A stretch of 64,000 bases of DNA from Janthinobacterium lividum (lineage in GTDB: Bacteria > Pseudomonadota > Gammaproteobacteria > Burkholderiales > Burkholderiaceae_D). Position numbers and translations under genes: made by a program. The DNA is taken from NCBI RefSeq assembly GCF_034424625.1, contig NZ_CP139976.1, positions 5,828,001-5,892,000 of the forward strand. The letters are read 5' to 3'. The notes beneath the pieces are model-generated. The model saw only the letters and a program-made list of their open reading frames with translations. It was not told the origin of the DNA and ran no database searches. Numbering within the stretch: position 1 is the first letter of the stretch; every line of letters starts with the position of its first letter. Shown piece after piece: positions 1 through 8,416 of the stretch.

Positions 1-2183
1 ATGATGTCGTCGCCGATTTCGCTGATCAGGTCCGTGCGCTTGATGTTCCAGTAGTCGGCACTGAAGGTCCAGTGCCGACTCGGCTCAAGCACCAGACCGG
101 CCGTGAACTGGCGGCTGCGCTCCGGTTTCAGCTTGTCGTTGCTGTAGCGGCGCGTATCCCAATTATCGGCGCAGACGGAGTAATCATTGTTCTCGCTCGC
201 GCAATACACGGGATCCGGCAGCGTCGCCGTACTGCTGTAGGCAGTGGGCCGGTGCAGGTCGGACATCGATGGTGCGCGGAAGCCCTTGCCGGCCGAAGCG
301 CGCAGCAGCACCTGCTTGCTGGGCATGTAGGTCAGCCCGATCTTCGGACTGAGGGCGCCGCCCACCTGCTGGTAGTGGTCATAACGCCCCGACAACTGCG
401 CCTGCCACTGTTTGGTAAACGGCAGCAGCAATTCGCTGTAGATGGCTTGCACCATGCGGCTGTCGCTGGTGGCCACGCCGCCTTCAGGCGCCGCGTCGTT
501 ATTGATGTTGTCGCTCATCAGCAACGCCGAGGGACGGAACTCGGTGCGCTCGCGGCGCACTTCGCCGCCCACGGCCAGCGCCATGTCGCCGCCACCCAGG
601 GCCATCAGCGCGCGCGATGCCTTGAAGTCGAGCGCATCCATGGTGCCGCGCGCATGCCGTACTTCGTCATTGACCTGAATGCTGTCGAGCAGCGCCTTGC
701 CCTTCGCGCCCGATGGGCCAAACGGGTTGATGTCGCCGGAGGCGATACCTTCCAACAGCTTGTCGTACAGGACATAACCATGCGTGTCGCGGTCCTTCAC
801 GACGTTGACGCTGTGATTGAAGCCCACGTCGTAATCCCAGCCGGCGAGCGTGCCGCTGGCGCCCACCACGAAGCGCTGGCTCTCGCTGGTCAACTGGCTG
901 GTGCGCATGCCCGCCTCGTTCAGCCGCATGCGCAGCTCCAGTTCGCGCGCAGTCGGATTGCCGTCTTCGTCGACGATGCTATCGAGGCCGGTATTGGCCA
1001 GCTGCGGCACCTTGCTGTAATCGAGATAGCCGATCACGCGCGCCGACGAGCCCACGTAATAGCTGCGCGAACGGCTCAGCGCCACTTCCGCGTACAGCTG
1101 GTGCTCGTTATTCAGTTTCAGTACGCCGCGCGTGAGCAGGTTCTGCTTGTCCGTCTTCGGATACAGCTCCGTGTCGCCCATGTAATCGTAGGTACAGGCA
1201 TCGACGCCGCCCGTTCCCGCTGGCAGGTACAGATTGGCCGGCGGCGAACAGTTCGGGATCGACGGATTGATCTGCCGGCCGCTGATCGGCTGGCCATTGA
1301 GCAGGAAGCCCTGTTCCTGCAAATAGTCGCGCTGCTCCCCCGACAGGCGGATATTCGCCGGGCTGGTAAAACTCGACAGCAAATGCCCCAGGCGCTGCGG
1401 AACCTGCAGGTTCGGAATGAACTTGCGTTGCGAGGAACTGAGGCGGTCGGTTTTTTGCAGGTCGACCACGGCGAAGATATTGTAGCCATCCGTGCCCAGG
1501 TCGCCCGTGCCGGCAGTGATGCTGGCCGTGCGCTTGCCGGCGCCGCCTTCATCGGTGCGGCTGCCGTAGACGTTCAGCTCCACGCCCTGGAAATCCTTGC
1601 GCGTAATGAAATTGATCACGCCGCCGATGGCGTCCGTGCCATACAGGGCCGAGGCGCCATCGAGCAGCACTTCCACGCGCTGCAGGGCGGCGGCAGGAAT
1701 GTTATTCAGATCCACGCCCGCATCGTCACCGGGCGAGGCAAAATTGGCCATGCGCCGGCCGTTGAGCAGCACCAGGGTCGATGACGTGCCCACGCCTCGC
1801 AGGTTGGCGCTGTTGAAGCCGCGCTGGTCGCCGCCGATATTGATGCTGGCGCCGTCCGTCAGGCCTCCCACGTTGGCCGACACGCGCGCCATCAGCTCGG
1901 CCGCCGTCGTCACGCCCGCCTTTTCGATCTCGGCGCGCGTGATGATCTGCACCGGCAGCGCCGTCTCCGATTCCAGCCGCTTGATGGCCGACCCCGTGAT
2001 TTCCACGCGCTGCATTTTTTTCGGTGCGGCGTCGCCGTCCTGCACCTGCTCCTGTGCCTGCGCGCCGCCGGCTAGCATGCCCAGCGCCGCCGACACGCTC
2101 AGGGCGCCCAGCGCCAGTCGCACGCCTTGCGCCAGCACCGACTCGCGTGGCAAGGAGCCGCCGTCTTGTCTTTTCATGTGCAT
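1..2183 (-). CDS. TonB-dependent outer-membrane receptor (C-terminus beyond left edge)
   Basis: About 727 residues are visible and the gene runs off the left edge without a stop. Reading leftward from 2183 there is a signal peptide ending near AGGAQAQ, a short spacer, a plug domain (ALPVQIITRAEIEKAG, LRGVGTSSTLVLLNGRR, VEVLLDGASALYGTDAIGGV are typical plug motifs) and then many alternating beta-barrel segments. Three in-frame ATGs lie at 2189, 2183 and 2177; the GGGGAG about 7 bases before 2183 favours that one. It should import a scarce substrate through the outer membrane using TonB energy. It lies 31 bases downstream of the RpiR regulator gene on the same strand, so the two may be co-transcribed, and both diverge from a deacylase/permease pair. 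The substrate is unknown; peptide or N-acyl amino acid is my inference from context. Confidence 0.93.
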   Translation of the reverse strand, partial: MHMKRQDGGSLPRESVLAQGVRLALGALSVSAALGMLAGGAQAQEQVQDGDAAPKKMQRVEITGSAIKRLESETALPVQIITRAEIEKAGVTTAAELMARVSANVGGLTDGASINIGGDQRGFNSANLRGVGTSSTLVLLNGRRMANFASPGDDAGVDLNNIPAAALQRVEVLLDGASALYGTDAIGGVINFITRKDFQGVELNVYGSRTDEGGAGKRTASITAGTGDLGTDGYNIFAVVDLQKTDRLSSSQRKFIPNLQVPQRLGHLLSSFTSPANIRLSGEQRDYLQEQGFLLNGQPISGRQINPSIPNCSPPANLYLPAGTGGVDACTYDYMGDTELYPKTDKQNLLTRGVLKLNNEHQLYAEVALSRSRSYYVGSSARVIGYLDYSKVPQLANTGLDSIVDEDGNPTARELELRMRLNEAGMRTSQLTSESQRFVVGASGTLAGWDYDVGFNHSVNVVKDRDTHGYVLYDKLLEGIASGDINPFGPSGAKGKALLDSIQVNDEVRHARGTMDALDFKASRALMALGGGDMALAVGGEVRRERTEFRPSALLMSDNINNDAAPEGGVATSDSRMVQAIYSELLLPFTKQWQAQLSGRYDHYQQVGGALSPKIGLTYMPSKQVLLRASAGKGFRAPSMSDLHRPTAYSSTATLPDPVYCASENNDYSVCADNWDTRRYSNDKLKPERSRQFTAGLVLEPSRHWTFSADYWNIKRTDLISEIGDDI

Positions 2184-2214
2184 TGCCATTCTCCCCAATG
2201 ATGATGCCTGATTT

Positions 2215-3297
2215 TTATAATGACTTTGAGACTGCCTTGCGTTGCTTTGAAGCTGTTTTCCGGGGTCCCTGCACGCCATGCTCGCCGCCGTACAGATAGG
2301 CGGCGATGACTTCGCTCAGACGGGCCGCTTTTTCAACGTTCTTCTTGTTCGACACCATCAGCGCCACAGCCAGCGCTTCGATCATGGCCAGCGCCGTGCT
2401 GGCGCTGCTGGGCAGGACGGGGTGTGTGCTTTGCGCATACAGCGCGTGATCGGCCAGTTCGGCCAGGGGCGAGGCGGGCGAATCCGTGAGCGCCACGATG
2501 CAGGCGCCGCGGTCGCGCGCGAAGCTGGCCAGGCCGATGCAGTCGAGCGTGTAGCGGGGAAACGAGATCACCACCAGCACGTCGTGCGCCGTCAGGTTGA
2601 CCAAATGGCCGGCCGCCACTTCCGAGCCGCCGATGCCCACCACCTCCACCACATGCGGGCAAAATGGCTGCAGATGCTGCACCAGCATGCCTGCCAGGTT
2701 GGCCGACAGGCCAAAACCCATCACATACACCACCCTGGCGCGCGTCAGGCGGCGCACCACGGCCTGCATGGCGTGCGGCGACAGGGCATCGGACGTGGCG
2801 GCGATATTCGCGGCCGCATATTCCAGGCTTTCCGTGATGGGCGACGTGGTGCGCGCGCGGCGCTCTATCGTGCGGCGCAATTTGTCGACTGGCTGCAACA
2901 GCGATTGCAGGGTTTCGGCCATGGCGCCGCGCATGGCCGAATAATTCTTCTGGCCGATGTCGCGCGCGAAGCGGCTGATGGTGGCCGTCGATACCTGGCA
3001 GCTGTCGGCCAGTTCCTCGATGCCCAGCGCCGTCACCCGCATCTGGTTGCGCAGCAGGTAGTCGGCGATCTGCCGCTGCGAAGCCGAGCCGCCGGCCAGC
3101 ACGTGCATCAGCGCCTGCCCCAGCGGAGACTGCGCGAACGCGGCATCGGGCGACGCCAGCATGCCAGCCCGTGGCGTGTGGGGACTGCTGCGTGCAGGAT
3201 TGGCGGATGCTCTCATATCACTGGCGGCCTGTATTCTGGGGTACTGCGGATCACTGGCGGAAGGCGAAATCGGGTCGCTGGAACTTACTGTACTCAT
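2215..3297 (-). CDS. MurR/RpiR-family transcriptional regulator
   Basis: 360 residues. An N-terminal helix-turn-helix of the RpiR type (about residues 70-140; GIEELADSCQVSTATISRFA is the recognition region) is followed by a SIS sugar-isomerase-like domain (about 175-320; VYVMGFGLSANLAGML and DVLVVISFPRYT). RpiR proteins bind small metabolites through the SIS domain and repress or activate adjacent catabolic operons. The first 60 residues are low-complexity and longer than usual. The open frame could start at TTG 3318, but neither it nor ATG 3297 has a good ribosome-binding site; ATG 3297 is chosen. The gene is divergent from the M14 deacylase gene (120 bases apart) and leads into the TonB receptor gene, so it probably controls both arms. 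Confidence 0.9.
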   Translation of the reverse strand: MSTVSSSDPISPSASDPQYPRIQAASDMRASANPARSSPHTPRAGMLASPDAAFAQSPLGQALMHVLAGGSASQRQIADYLLRNQMRVTALGIEELADSCQVSTATISRFARDIGQKNYSAMRGAMAETLQSLLQPVDKLRRTIERRARTTSPITESLEYAAANIAATSDALSPHAMQAVVRRLTRARVVYVMGFGLSANLAGMLVQHLQPFCPHVVEVVGIGGSEVAAGHLVNLTAHDVLVVISFPRYTLDCIGLASFARDRGACIVALTDSPASPLAELADHALYAQSTHPVLPSSASTALAMIEALAVALMVSNKKNVEKAARLSEVIAAYLYGGEHGVQGPRKTASKQRKAVSKSL

Positions 3298-3315
3298 ATC
3301 AAAAAGAAAACTCAA

Positions 3316-3359
3316 CAAATATTTGTAAAAGGATTTTCATTGATTTACTTCGTGAAAAT
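3316..3359. promoter_or_regulatory. Candidate operator for the RpiR regulator
   Basis: In the 120-base divergent spacer there is an inverted repeat ATTTTCA (3333-3339) / TGAAAAT (3353-3359) with 13 bases between the arms, and beside it a perfect 10-base palindrome CAAATATTTG (3316-3325). AT-rich inverted repeats of this kind are common targets of RpiR regulators. That this protein binds here is inference from position. Confidence 0.4.
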
Positions 3360-3417
3360 ATTGCTACATAATCGACCGAAATCCATCAACCGCGCCCCGT
3401 TTTGGGGCGAATTCACC

Positions 3418-4554
3418 ATGCAAGTACAACAGCACCCCATCTCCACCGCGCACGCCAGCGTAGCGTGCCAATTGAGCAGCTTTCACTTCGGCACCGCGGC
3501 AGCCACCAGCCGCAGCGGCAAGAAGGTCTACATCCAGGCGGCGCTGCATGCGGATGAAGTGCCGGGCATGCTGGTGTCGCAATTTTTGCGCCGCGAACTG
3601 CTGGCGCTGGAGGCGGCGGGCAAGGTGCATGGCGAAATTATCCTGGTGCCGGCCGCCAATCCGATCGGCCTGGCGCAAGCCATCCATGGCGCGCCGTTCG
3701 GCCGCTTCGACCTGACCACCGGCATCAACTTCAACCGCGCCTACCGCCACGTGGCCGATGAATTGAAAACCACGCTCGATGGCCAGCTGGGACAGGATGC
3801 GCAAGCCAACGTGGCGCTGATACGCGAGCATGCGCGCGCGGCCGTCGCCGCCTGGCGGCCGGGCACGGATGCGGAGACCTTGAAGAAAACCCTGCTGGGC
3901 ATGGCCATCGACGCCGACATCGTGCTCGACCTGCATTGCGATAACGAGGCGGCCCTGCACATTTACACGGGCACGCCGCTGGCGGCGCAGATCGCGCCCC
4001 TGTCCGCACTCTTGGGCGCGCGCGCCGTGCTGCTGGAACTGGCGGCTGGCGAAGAGCCGTTCGACGAAGCGTGCAGCCGGTTGTGGTGGGATCTCGGCGC
4101 GCACTTCGGCGGACGCTATCCGATTCCCGCCGCCTGCCTGTCGACCACGGTCGAGTTGCGCGGCGAAGTGGAAGTGAGCTACGCCCTGGCAGAGCGCGAC
4201 GCCGCCGCCCTGCTGCGCTTTCTCGCCATCGAGGGCGTGCTGGAGATAGCCGGCGCCGGCGACGATCTGCCCGCGCCGCAATGCGAACCGACGCCGCTGG
4301 CCGGCGTAGAACCGATCCTTGCGCCGCATCATGGCGTGCTGGTGTATCTGCGCGAAATGGGCGACGTGCTGGCCGCCGGCGACGCCGTGGCCGACCTGAT
4401 CGACCCCGTCAGCGGCGAGACGACAACCTTGCGCTGCACCGTGGCCGGCGTCTTTTTTGCGCGCAGCGCCCACCGCCACGTCCTGCGGGGCATGAACGTC
4501 GGCAAGGTCGCCGGCGCCGTCGCCTTCCGCGGCGGCAGCCTGCTGAGCCAATAA
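3418..4554 (+). CDS. Succinylglutamate desuccinylase/aspartoacylase-family zinc deacylase (M14)
   Basis: 378 residues. The zinc-binding HxxE motif is H44-E47 (ALHADEVPG), the third ligand is likely H173 in LDLHCDNEA, and the general base is likely E246 in VELRGE. The C-terminal third (about 300-378) resembles the beta-rich domain of AstE/AspA proteins. Members remove acyl groups from N-acyl amino acids (N-succinylglutamate, N-acetylaspartate); some act on dipeptide-like amides. ATG 3418 starts at the beginning of similarity; the open frame continues far upstream through the regulator gene but that part is antisense. The stop at 4554 abuts the ATG of the permease gene at 4555, so the two are translationally coupled. 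No signal peptide: a cytosolic enzyme acting on what the permease brings in. The exact substrate cannot be read from sequence. Confidence 0.85.
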   Translation: MQVQQHPISTAHASVACQLSSFHFGTAAATSRSGKKVYIQAALHADEVPGMLVSQFLRRELLALEAAGKVHGEIILVPAANPIGLAQAIHGAPFGRFDLTTGINFNRAYRHVADELKTTLDGQLGQDAQANVALIREHARAAVAAWRPGTDAETLKKTLLGMAIDADIVLDLHCDNEAALHIYTGTPLAAQIAPLSALLGARAVLLELAAGEEPFDEACSRLWWDLGAHFGGRYPIPAACLSTTVELRGEVEVSYALAERDAAALLRFLAIEGVLEIAGAGDDLPAPQCEPTPLAGVEPILAPHHGVLVYLREMGDVLAAGDAVADLIDPVSGETTTLRCTVAGVFFARSAHRHVLRGMNVGKVAGAVAFRGGSLLSQ

Positions 4555-5961
4555 ATGTCACAAAAAAGCGCCATGAGAAAATTCAAGCTCCCCAATACCT
4601 TCGTCCTGCTGTGCGGCATCCTGGCCATGATCGCCCTGGCGACATGGCTGGTGCCGGGCGGGAAATTCGATACCCAGCTGGTCAACGGCAAGCAGCTGAT
4701 CATCCCCGGCACGTTTCACTATGTCGACAACAAGCCTCAGGGACTCGCCGCGCTGATGATGGCGCCCATCAAGGGCTTCGTCGACGCCAGCCTGATCATC
4801 GGCTTCGTGCTGATCGTCGGCGGCGCCTTCGCCGTGCTGCAAAAAACGGAAGCCTTCGATTCGCTGATTAAGGCCGTCGCCAAGGCGCATACCAGTTCGC
4901 GCTTCGTGCGCGCCGCCATCATCCCCGTCTTCTTCACGATGTTCTCGCTGGGCGGCGCCACCTTCGGCATGAACGAGGAAGCGATTCCCTTCATCCTGAT
5001 CTTCGTGCCGCTGGCCCTGGCCCTGGGCTATGACACCATCACGGGCGTGTCGATTCCCTTCATCGGCTCGCAAGTGGGATTTTCCGCCGCCTTCCTGAAC
5101 CCGTTCAACGTCGGCATCGCGCAGGGCATCGCCGGGGTGCCGATCTTTTCCGGCATCGGCTACCGCCTGATCGTGTGGGCCATCGCCACGGCGGTCAGCA
5201 TCGTGTTCTTGATGTGGTACGCGGCGCGCATCAAGCGCCATCCGGAAAAAAGCCCGACCTACCTGCTCGATATCGAAAAGCGCAGCGAGCACACATTGGA
5301 CCTGAACAGCTTTGCCGGCATGACGCGCACGCACCGCGCGGTGCTGTGGATTTTCATGGCAACCTTGCTGACGATGGTCGTCGGCGTCGTCAAGTACGAC
5401 TGGTTCATCGATGAAATCGCCGCCCTGTTCCTGGTGATGGCCATCGTCGTCGGCCTGGTCGGCCGGCTCGACATGGACAGCCTGGTGGCATCGTTCGTGC
5501 AGGGCGCGCGCGACATGGTCAGCGTGGCGCTGGTCATCGCGCTGGCGCGCGGCACCATGATCCTGGCGCGCGACGCGCAGATCATCGACACCATGCTGCA
5601 CGCATTGACGCCCCTGGTGGCGTCGTCGAGTCCCATCTTCGCCGCGCAAAAGATGTTCTTCATGCAGTCTGTGATCAACTTCTTCATCCACTCGGGCAGC
5701 GGCCAGGCGGCTCTCACCATGCCCATCATGGCGCCGCTGGCCGACCTGGTGGGCGTGACGCGCCAGACGGCCATCCTGGCCTTCCAGTTCGGCGAATTCA
5801 CCACGCCGATGATCCCCACTTCCGGCATCACTGTCGGCGTGCTGGCGCTGGCGCGCGTGCCCTGGATTACGTGGGCCAAGTGGATGATTCCGCTGCAGCT
5901 GATTTACCTGGTGCTGGCGCTGCTGTTGCTGATTCCGCCCTGCCTGATGCACTGGCAGTAA
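4555..5961 (+). CDS. YfcC-family inner-membrane permease
   Basis: 468 residues with about 12 hydrophobic segments and the glycine-rich re-entrant stretches of the YfcC/DcuC-like group (FTMFSLGGATFGMNEEAIPF; FIGSQVGFSAAFLNPFNVGI; FIHSGSGQAALTMPIMAPLA). Homologues are annotated as putative basic amino acid or C4-dicarboxylate carriers; few are tested. ATG 4555 follows directly after the deacylase stop; a second ATG at 4573 is possible. Its coupling to an M14 deacylase suggests it carries either the N-acylated substrate inward or a released product. A hairpin terminator follows. Confidence 0.88.
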   Translation: MSQKSAMRKFKLPNTFVLLCGILAMIALATWLVPGGKFDTQLVNGKQLIIPGTFHYVDNKPQGLAALMMAPIKGFVDASLIIGFVLIVGGAFAVLQKTEAFDSLIKAVAKAHTSSRFVRAAIIPVFFTMFSLGGATFGMNEEAIPFILIFVPLALALGYDTITGVSIPFIGSQVGFSAAFLNPFNVGIAQGIAGVPIFSGIGYRLIVWAIATAVSIVFLMWYAARIKRHPEKSPTYLLDIEKRSEHTLDLNSFAGMTRTHRAVLWIFMATLLTMVVGVVKYDWFIDEIAALFLVMAIVVGLVGRLDMDSLVASFVQGARDMVSVALVIALARGTMILARDAQIIDTMLHALTPLVASSSPIFAAQKMFFMQSVINFFIHSGSGQAALTMPIMAPLADLVGVTRQTAILAFQFGEFTTPMIPTSGITVGVLALARVPWITWAKWMIPLQLIYLVLALLLLIPPCLMHWQ

Positions 5962-5966
5962 AAAAG

Positions 5967-6000
5967 GCCACGGCGATGCACAATCGCCGTGGCTTTCTTA
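5967..6000. terminator. Bidirectional terminator between permease and hydrolase genes
   Basis: Perfect 11-bp stem GCCACGGCGAT / ATCGCCGTGGC (5967-5977, 5983-5993) with a 5-base loop, a T-rich tail on the plus strand and an A-run at 5961-5966 that serves as T-run for the minus strand. It separates two convergent genes. Confidence 0.85.
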
Positions 6001-7263
6001 TTTTCTATACGCCTGTCCGTAGGCGCCATGGACGCCGCCCTTTGCCCAGTCGGCCATCAAGTCGTAAAACCCGGGCGTGATGATGGTGGGCTTGCGCGTT
6101 CCATCCGGCGCCTGAGCGTAGCTGCGCATGCCGTGATCGGCCTGCGGAAAAAGGTAGACGGAGATGGCCTGGCCCTGGCTGCGCAATGCCGTCAGACGCT
6201 CCACGGTGACGGCTGGCGGCGCCTGGCGGTCGTCCTCTGCCAGGGCCCATAACTGCGGCGCCGTCACTTGACTTACAACCTGCACGGGATCGAGCGACCA
6301 GTCGATATCGAGCTTGTCGAACCGCGGTATGCCATTTTTGCGCAGTTCATCAGCCGGCATGCCCAGCAACACCCCCGTGTAGCCTCCCTTGATGAGGGAA
6401 AACCACGGTTCCTTGCCAAACTGCTGCTGGAATGCCGACAGGTCGCCCAGTCCATCCCTGTAGCCGGATTTGACGATTCTGGCCGTGATATCCGTCGCCG
6501 TCCTGGCCTTGGCGATGACGTCGCCGCCATAGCCTTTGTCCCGCAATTCCATGGCGACCTGCGCCGCATCCTGCTCCGTGATATCGGCCACCAGGCCGTA
6601 GCCGATGCCGAGAAATTGCGCCTTGGCGCGCGCCAGCGCCAGCGGGGCGATCCAGCCGCCCTGGCTCACGCCCATCAGGCCGAAGCGGCCGTAGCGCCCT
6701 TGCGCCAACCGTTTTGCTTCGCGCGACGCGGCCACCAGGTCATCGGCCAGGCGCGGAAAATTCTGCGTATATTCGCCTTCGGACAGCCCCGTGCCGCGCT
6801 TGTCATACACGAAAACGGACACGCCCCGTCCAACCATCTGATAGGGATCGCGCGCGCGGTCGATCCAGCCGCTGCCTTCGGAACCATGGGCATACACGAC
6901 CAGCGGCGTGTCCTTGCCTGCGCCCGGCGCTTCCATCAAACGGCCCGCGAGCATGACGCCATGCGATTCAAAGCGCGTATTCGATTCGGCCAATGCCACT
7001 TTCGGCCAGCGCCCCTTGCCGCTGACAAGCACCGCGTCCTCTCCGCAGACAACCAGTGCCCCGGCATCCTGCGTGTTGCCAACGGTCCCGTCGCTGAAGG
7101 TATAGCTGTACCCTTTTCCCCCTTTGGTGACGGCGACAAAGCCCGTCTGGTCCTGGCGAAAAATGCCCGTCTCGCAAGGCGCCGGGCTGAATGCATCCGG
7201 CATGGGCGCAGCAGTCGCCGAGAACGATACGGCAAGCAGAGGCCAGAAAAAATTTGAGGTCAT
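5998..7263 (-). CDS. Exported alpha/beta hydrolase (serine hydrolase)
   Basis: 421 residues. A short signal peptide (FFWPLLAVSFSATAAP) suggests periplasmic or secreted location. The core has the alpha/beta-hydrolase order: oxyanion region VVYAHGSEGSG (about 122-132), VYDKRGTGLS (about 152-161), nucleophile elbow GVSQGG with S200, and a late histidine in ADHGMRSY. The N-terminal 90 residues are a beta-rich extension seen in dienelactone-hydrolase-like and acyl-peptidase-like exported hydrolases. Substrate unknown; ester or peptide bond cleavage is the family range. It stands alone between a convergent terminator and the acetyltransferase gene. Confidence 0.85.
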   Translation of the reverse strand: MTSNFFWPLLAVSFSATAAPMPDAFSPAPCETGIFRQDQTGFVAVTKGGKGYSYTFSDGTVGNTQDAGALVVCGEDAVLVSGKGRWPKVALAESNTRFESHGVMLAGRLMEAPGAGKDTPLVVYAHGSEGSGWIDRARDPYQMVGRGVSVFVYDKRGTGLSEGEYTQNFPRLADDLVAASREAKRLAQGRYGRFGLMGVSQGGWIAPLALARAKAQFLGIGYGLVADITEQDAAQVAMELRDKGYGGDVIAKARTATDITARIVKSGYRDGLGDLSAFQQQFGKEPWFSLIKGGYTGVLLGMPADELRKNGIPRFDKLDIDWSLDPVQVVSQVTAPQLWALAEDDRQAPPAVTVERLTALRSQGQAISVYLFPQADHGMRSYAQAPDGTRKPTIITPGFYDLMADWAKGGVHGAYGQAYRK

Positions 7264-7358
7264 GGGATCAGGGTCCGATAGGGGGCTGTCGCGTTGTTGA
7301 TCAAGAAAACGGAAATATCAGGGCAGGACCGGGGCCGCGCGCAAACGGCTCCAGCTGC

Positions 7359-7784
7359 TCAACGCCGATAAATATCGGGAAGATACCGCTCCATCAGCGT
7401 CTCCGGCCTGAGCGGCGCCGTAAAGCCGTGACGCGCATACAAGCCATGCGCCGTGCTGGTGGCCAGCATGAAACGGCGCAAACCCTGCAAGTCGGGATGC
7501 GCCATCACGGCCTCCATCAGGCGCTTGCTGTAGCCGCGGCCGCGGCACTCTTCCAGCACATACACGTCGACCAGATAGGCAAACGTGGCGTAGTCGCTGA
7601 CCACGCGGGCGAACGCCACTTGACGGCCGTCCAGCGTGCCGCCGAAGCATAGCGAATGGTCAATAGCGCGCTGTACGGTGGCCTGCGCGATGCCGATGGC
7701 CCATGTCGATTGCGTACTGAGAAAATGGTGAATGGCCGGAACGTCAAGTTCCGCCTTGTCGCTACTGATCTTCAAGTGTGGCAT
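7359..7784 (-). CDS. GNAT-family N-acetyltransferase
   Basis: 141 residues from ATG 7784, which has AGGCGG about 8 bases upstream; the frame is open further upstream, but that part is proline/serine-rich and unlike a protein start. The acetyl-CoA binding motif A is ECRGRGYSKRLMEAVM and the C-terminal ARHGF strand-helix is typical. The closest recognised group is the small GNAT proteins with the YxxHGFxxL ending (YARHGFTAP). It transfers an acetyl group to an unknown amine. No obvious partner among its neighbours. Confidence 0.85.
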   Translation of the reverse strand: MPHLKISSDKAELDVPAIHHFLSTQSTWAIGIAQATVQRAIDHSLCFGGTLDGRQVAFARVVSDYATFAYLVDVYVLEECRGRGYSKRLMEAVMAHPDLQGLRRFMLATSTAHGLYARHGFTAPLRPETLMERYLPDIYRR

Positions 7785-7944
7785 CACGCTGTCCGCCTGT
7801 CGTGGGAAAAGCCGATCATCGGCGATTTGCGCGCTGCTGTCACCTGAGCAGGAAAGAATCGGGCTGCCGCCCCTTCTGACTGCTGATGACGGGGGTACTC
7901 TGCCTGCTGCTGCCGTAGCTGCGACTGGCACGCTGCCGCCATGC

Positions 7945-8151
7945 TTACAGGGCGGCTTTCTCTTCGGCGTTCAGACGCTTGGCGCTGACATACACAGTAT
8001 GCATGGTGGCTTGATCGGCGCTGGCGACGAAGGTCACGGAAGCGGCCGGCGCGGCGCGGAACTTCGGCACGGCGGCGGTGGCCAGGCTGGTAGCAGCGGC
8101 GATGGCGATGATGGCGACGAAGATGGCTTCCATGTTTTTAGCGATGTTCAT
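7945..8151 (-). CDS. Small hydrophobic exported protein, unknown function
   Basis: 68 residues from ATG 8151, preceded by AAAGGAC at a spacing of about 6. Residues 8-24 are a hydrophobic alanine/isoleucine segment (FVAIIAIAAATSLATAA) that could be a signal peptide or an anchor, followed by a short charged tail ending KRLNAEEKAAL. I recall similar short proteins in Oxalobacteraceae, but no function. It is monocistronic, divergent from argH. The frame is open upstream to 8265 without a credible start. Confidence 0.65.
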   Translation of the reverse strand: MNIAKNMEAIFVAIIAIAAATSLATAAVPKFRAAPAASVTFVASADQATMHTVYVSAKRLNAEEKAAL

Positions 8152-8385
8152 GATGGTGTCCTTTGGGTGGCTGGTTGTCTGCTGCGATGATTGAACTGTA
8201 GACCGATCCCCCCTGAACTGCCATCGGATTGCGACCAAACGCACGATTCGCGGGACAGAATACAAAAAGCCCGGATGAAACGCACAACGTGCCCGCGTCG
8301 TGGCATTTGAGGCTTGCGAGCCCCATTCCTGGCCATTTCAGCGCCCTGCAAGGTCCTAAAAGCCCTACCGCCGGCCAACCTTGTT

Positions 8386-8409
8386 TATAATCGCCGTACA
8401 CTAAAGGAC
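8386..8409 (+). promoter_or_regulatory. argH -10 element and ribosome-binding site
   Basis: A perfect TATAAT lies at 8386-8391, 25 bases before the argH ATG, and AAGGAC at 8404-8409 is at suitable spacing. No good -35 hexamer is seen at the matching distance. The short leader suggests simple constitutive expression. Confidence 0.5.
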
Positions 8410-8416
8410 TTCTTTC

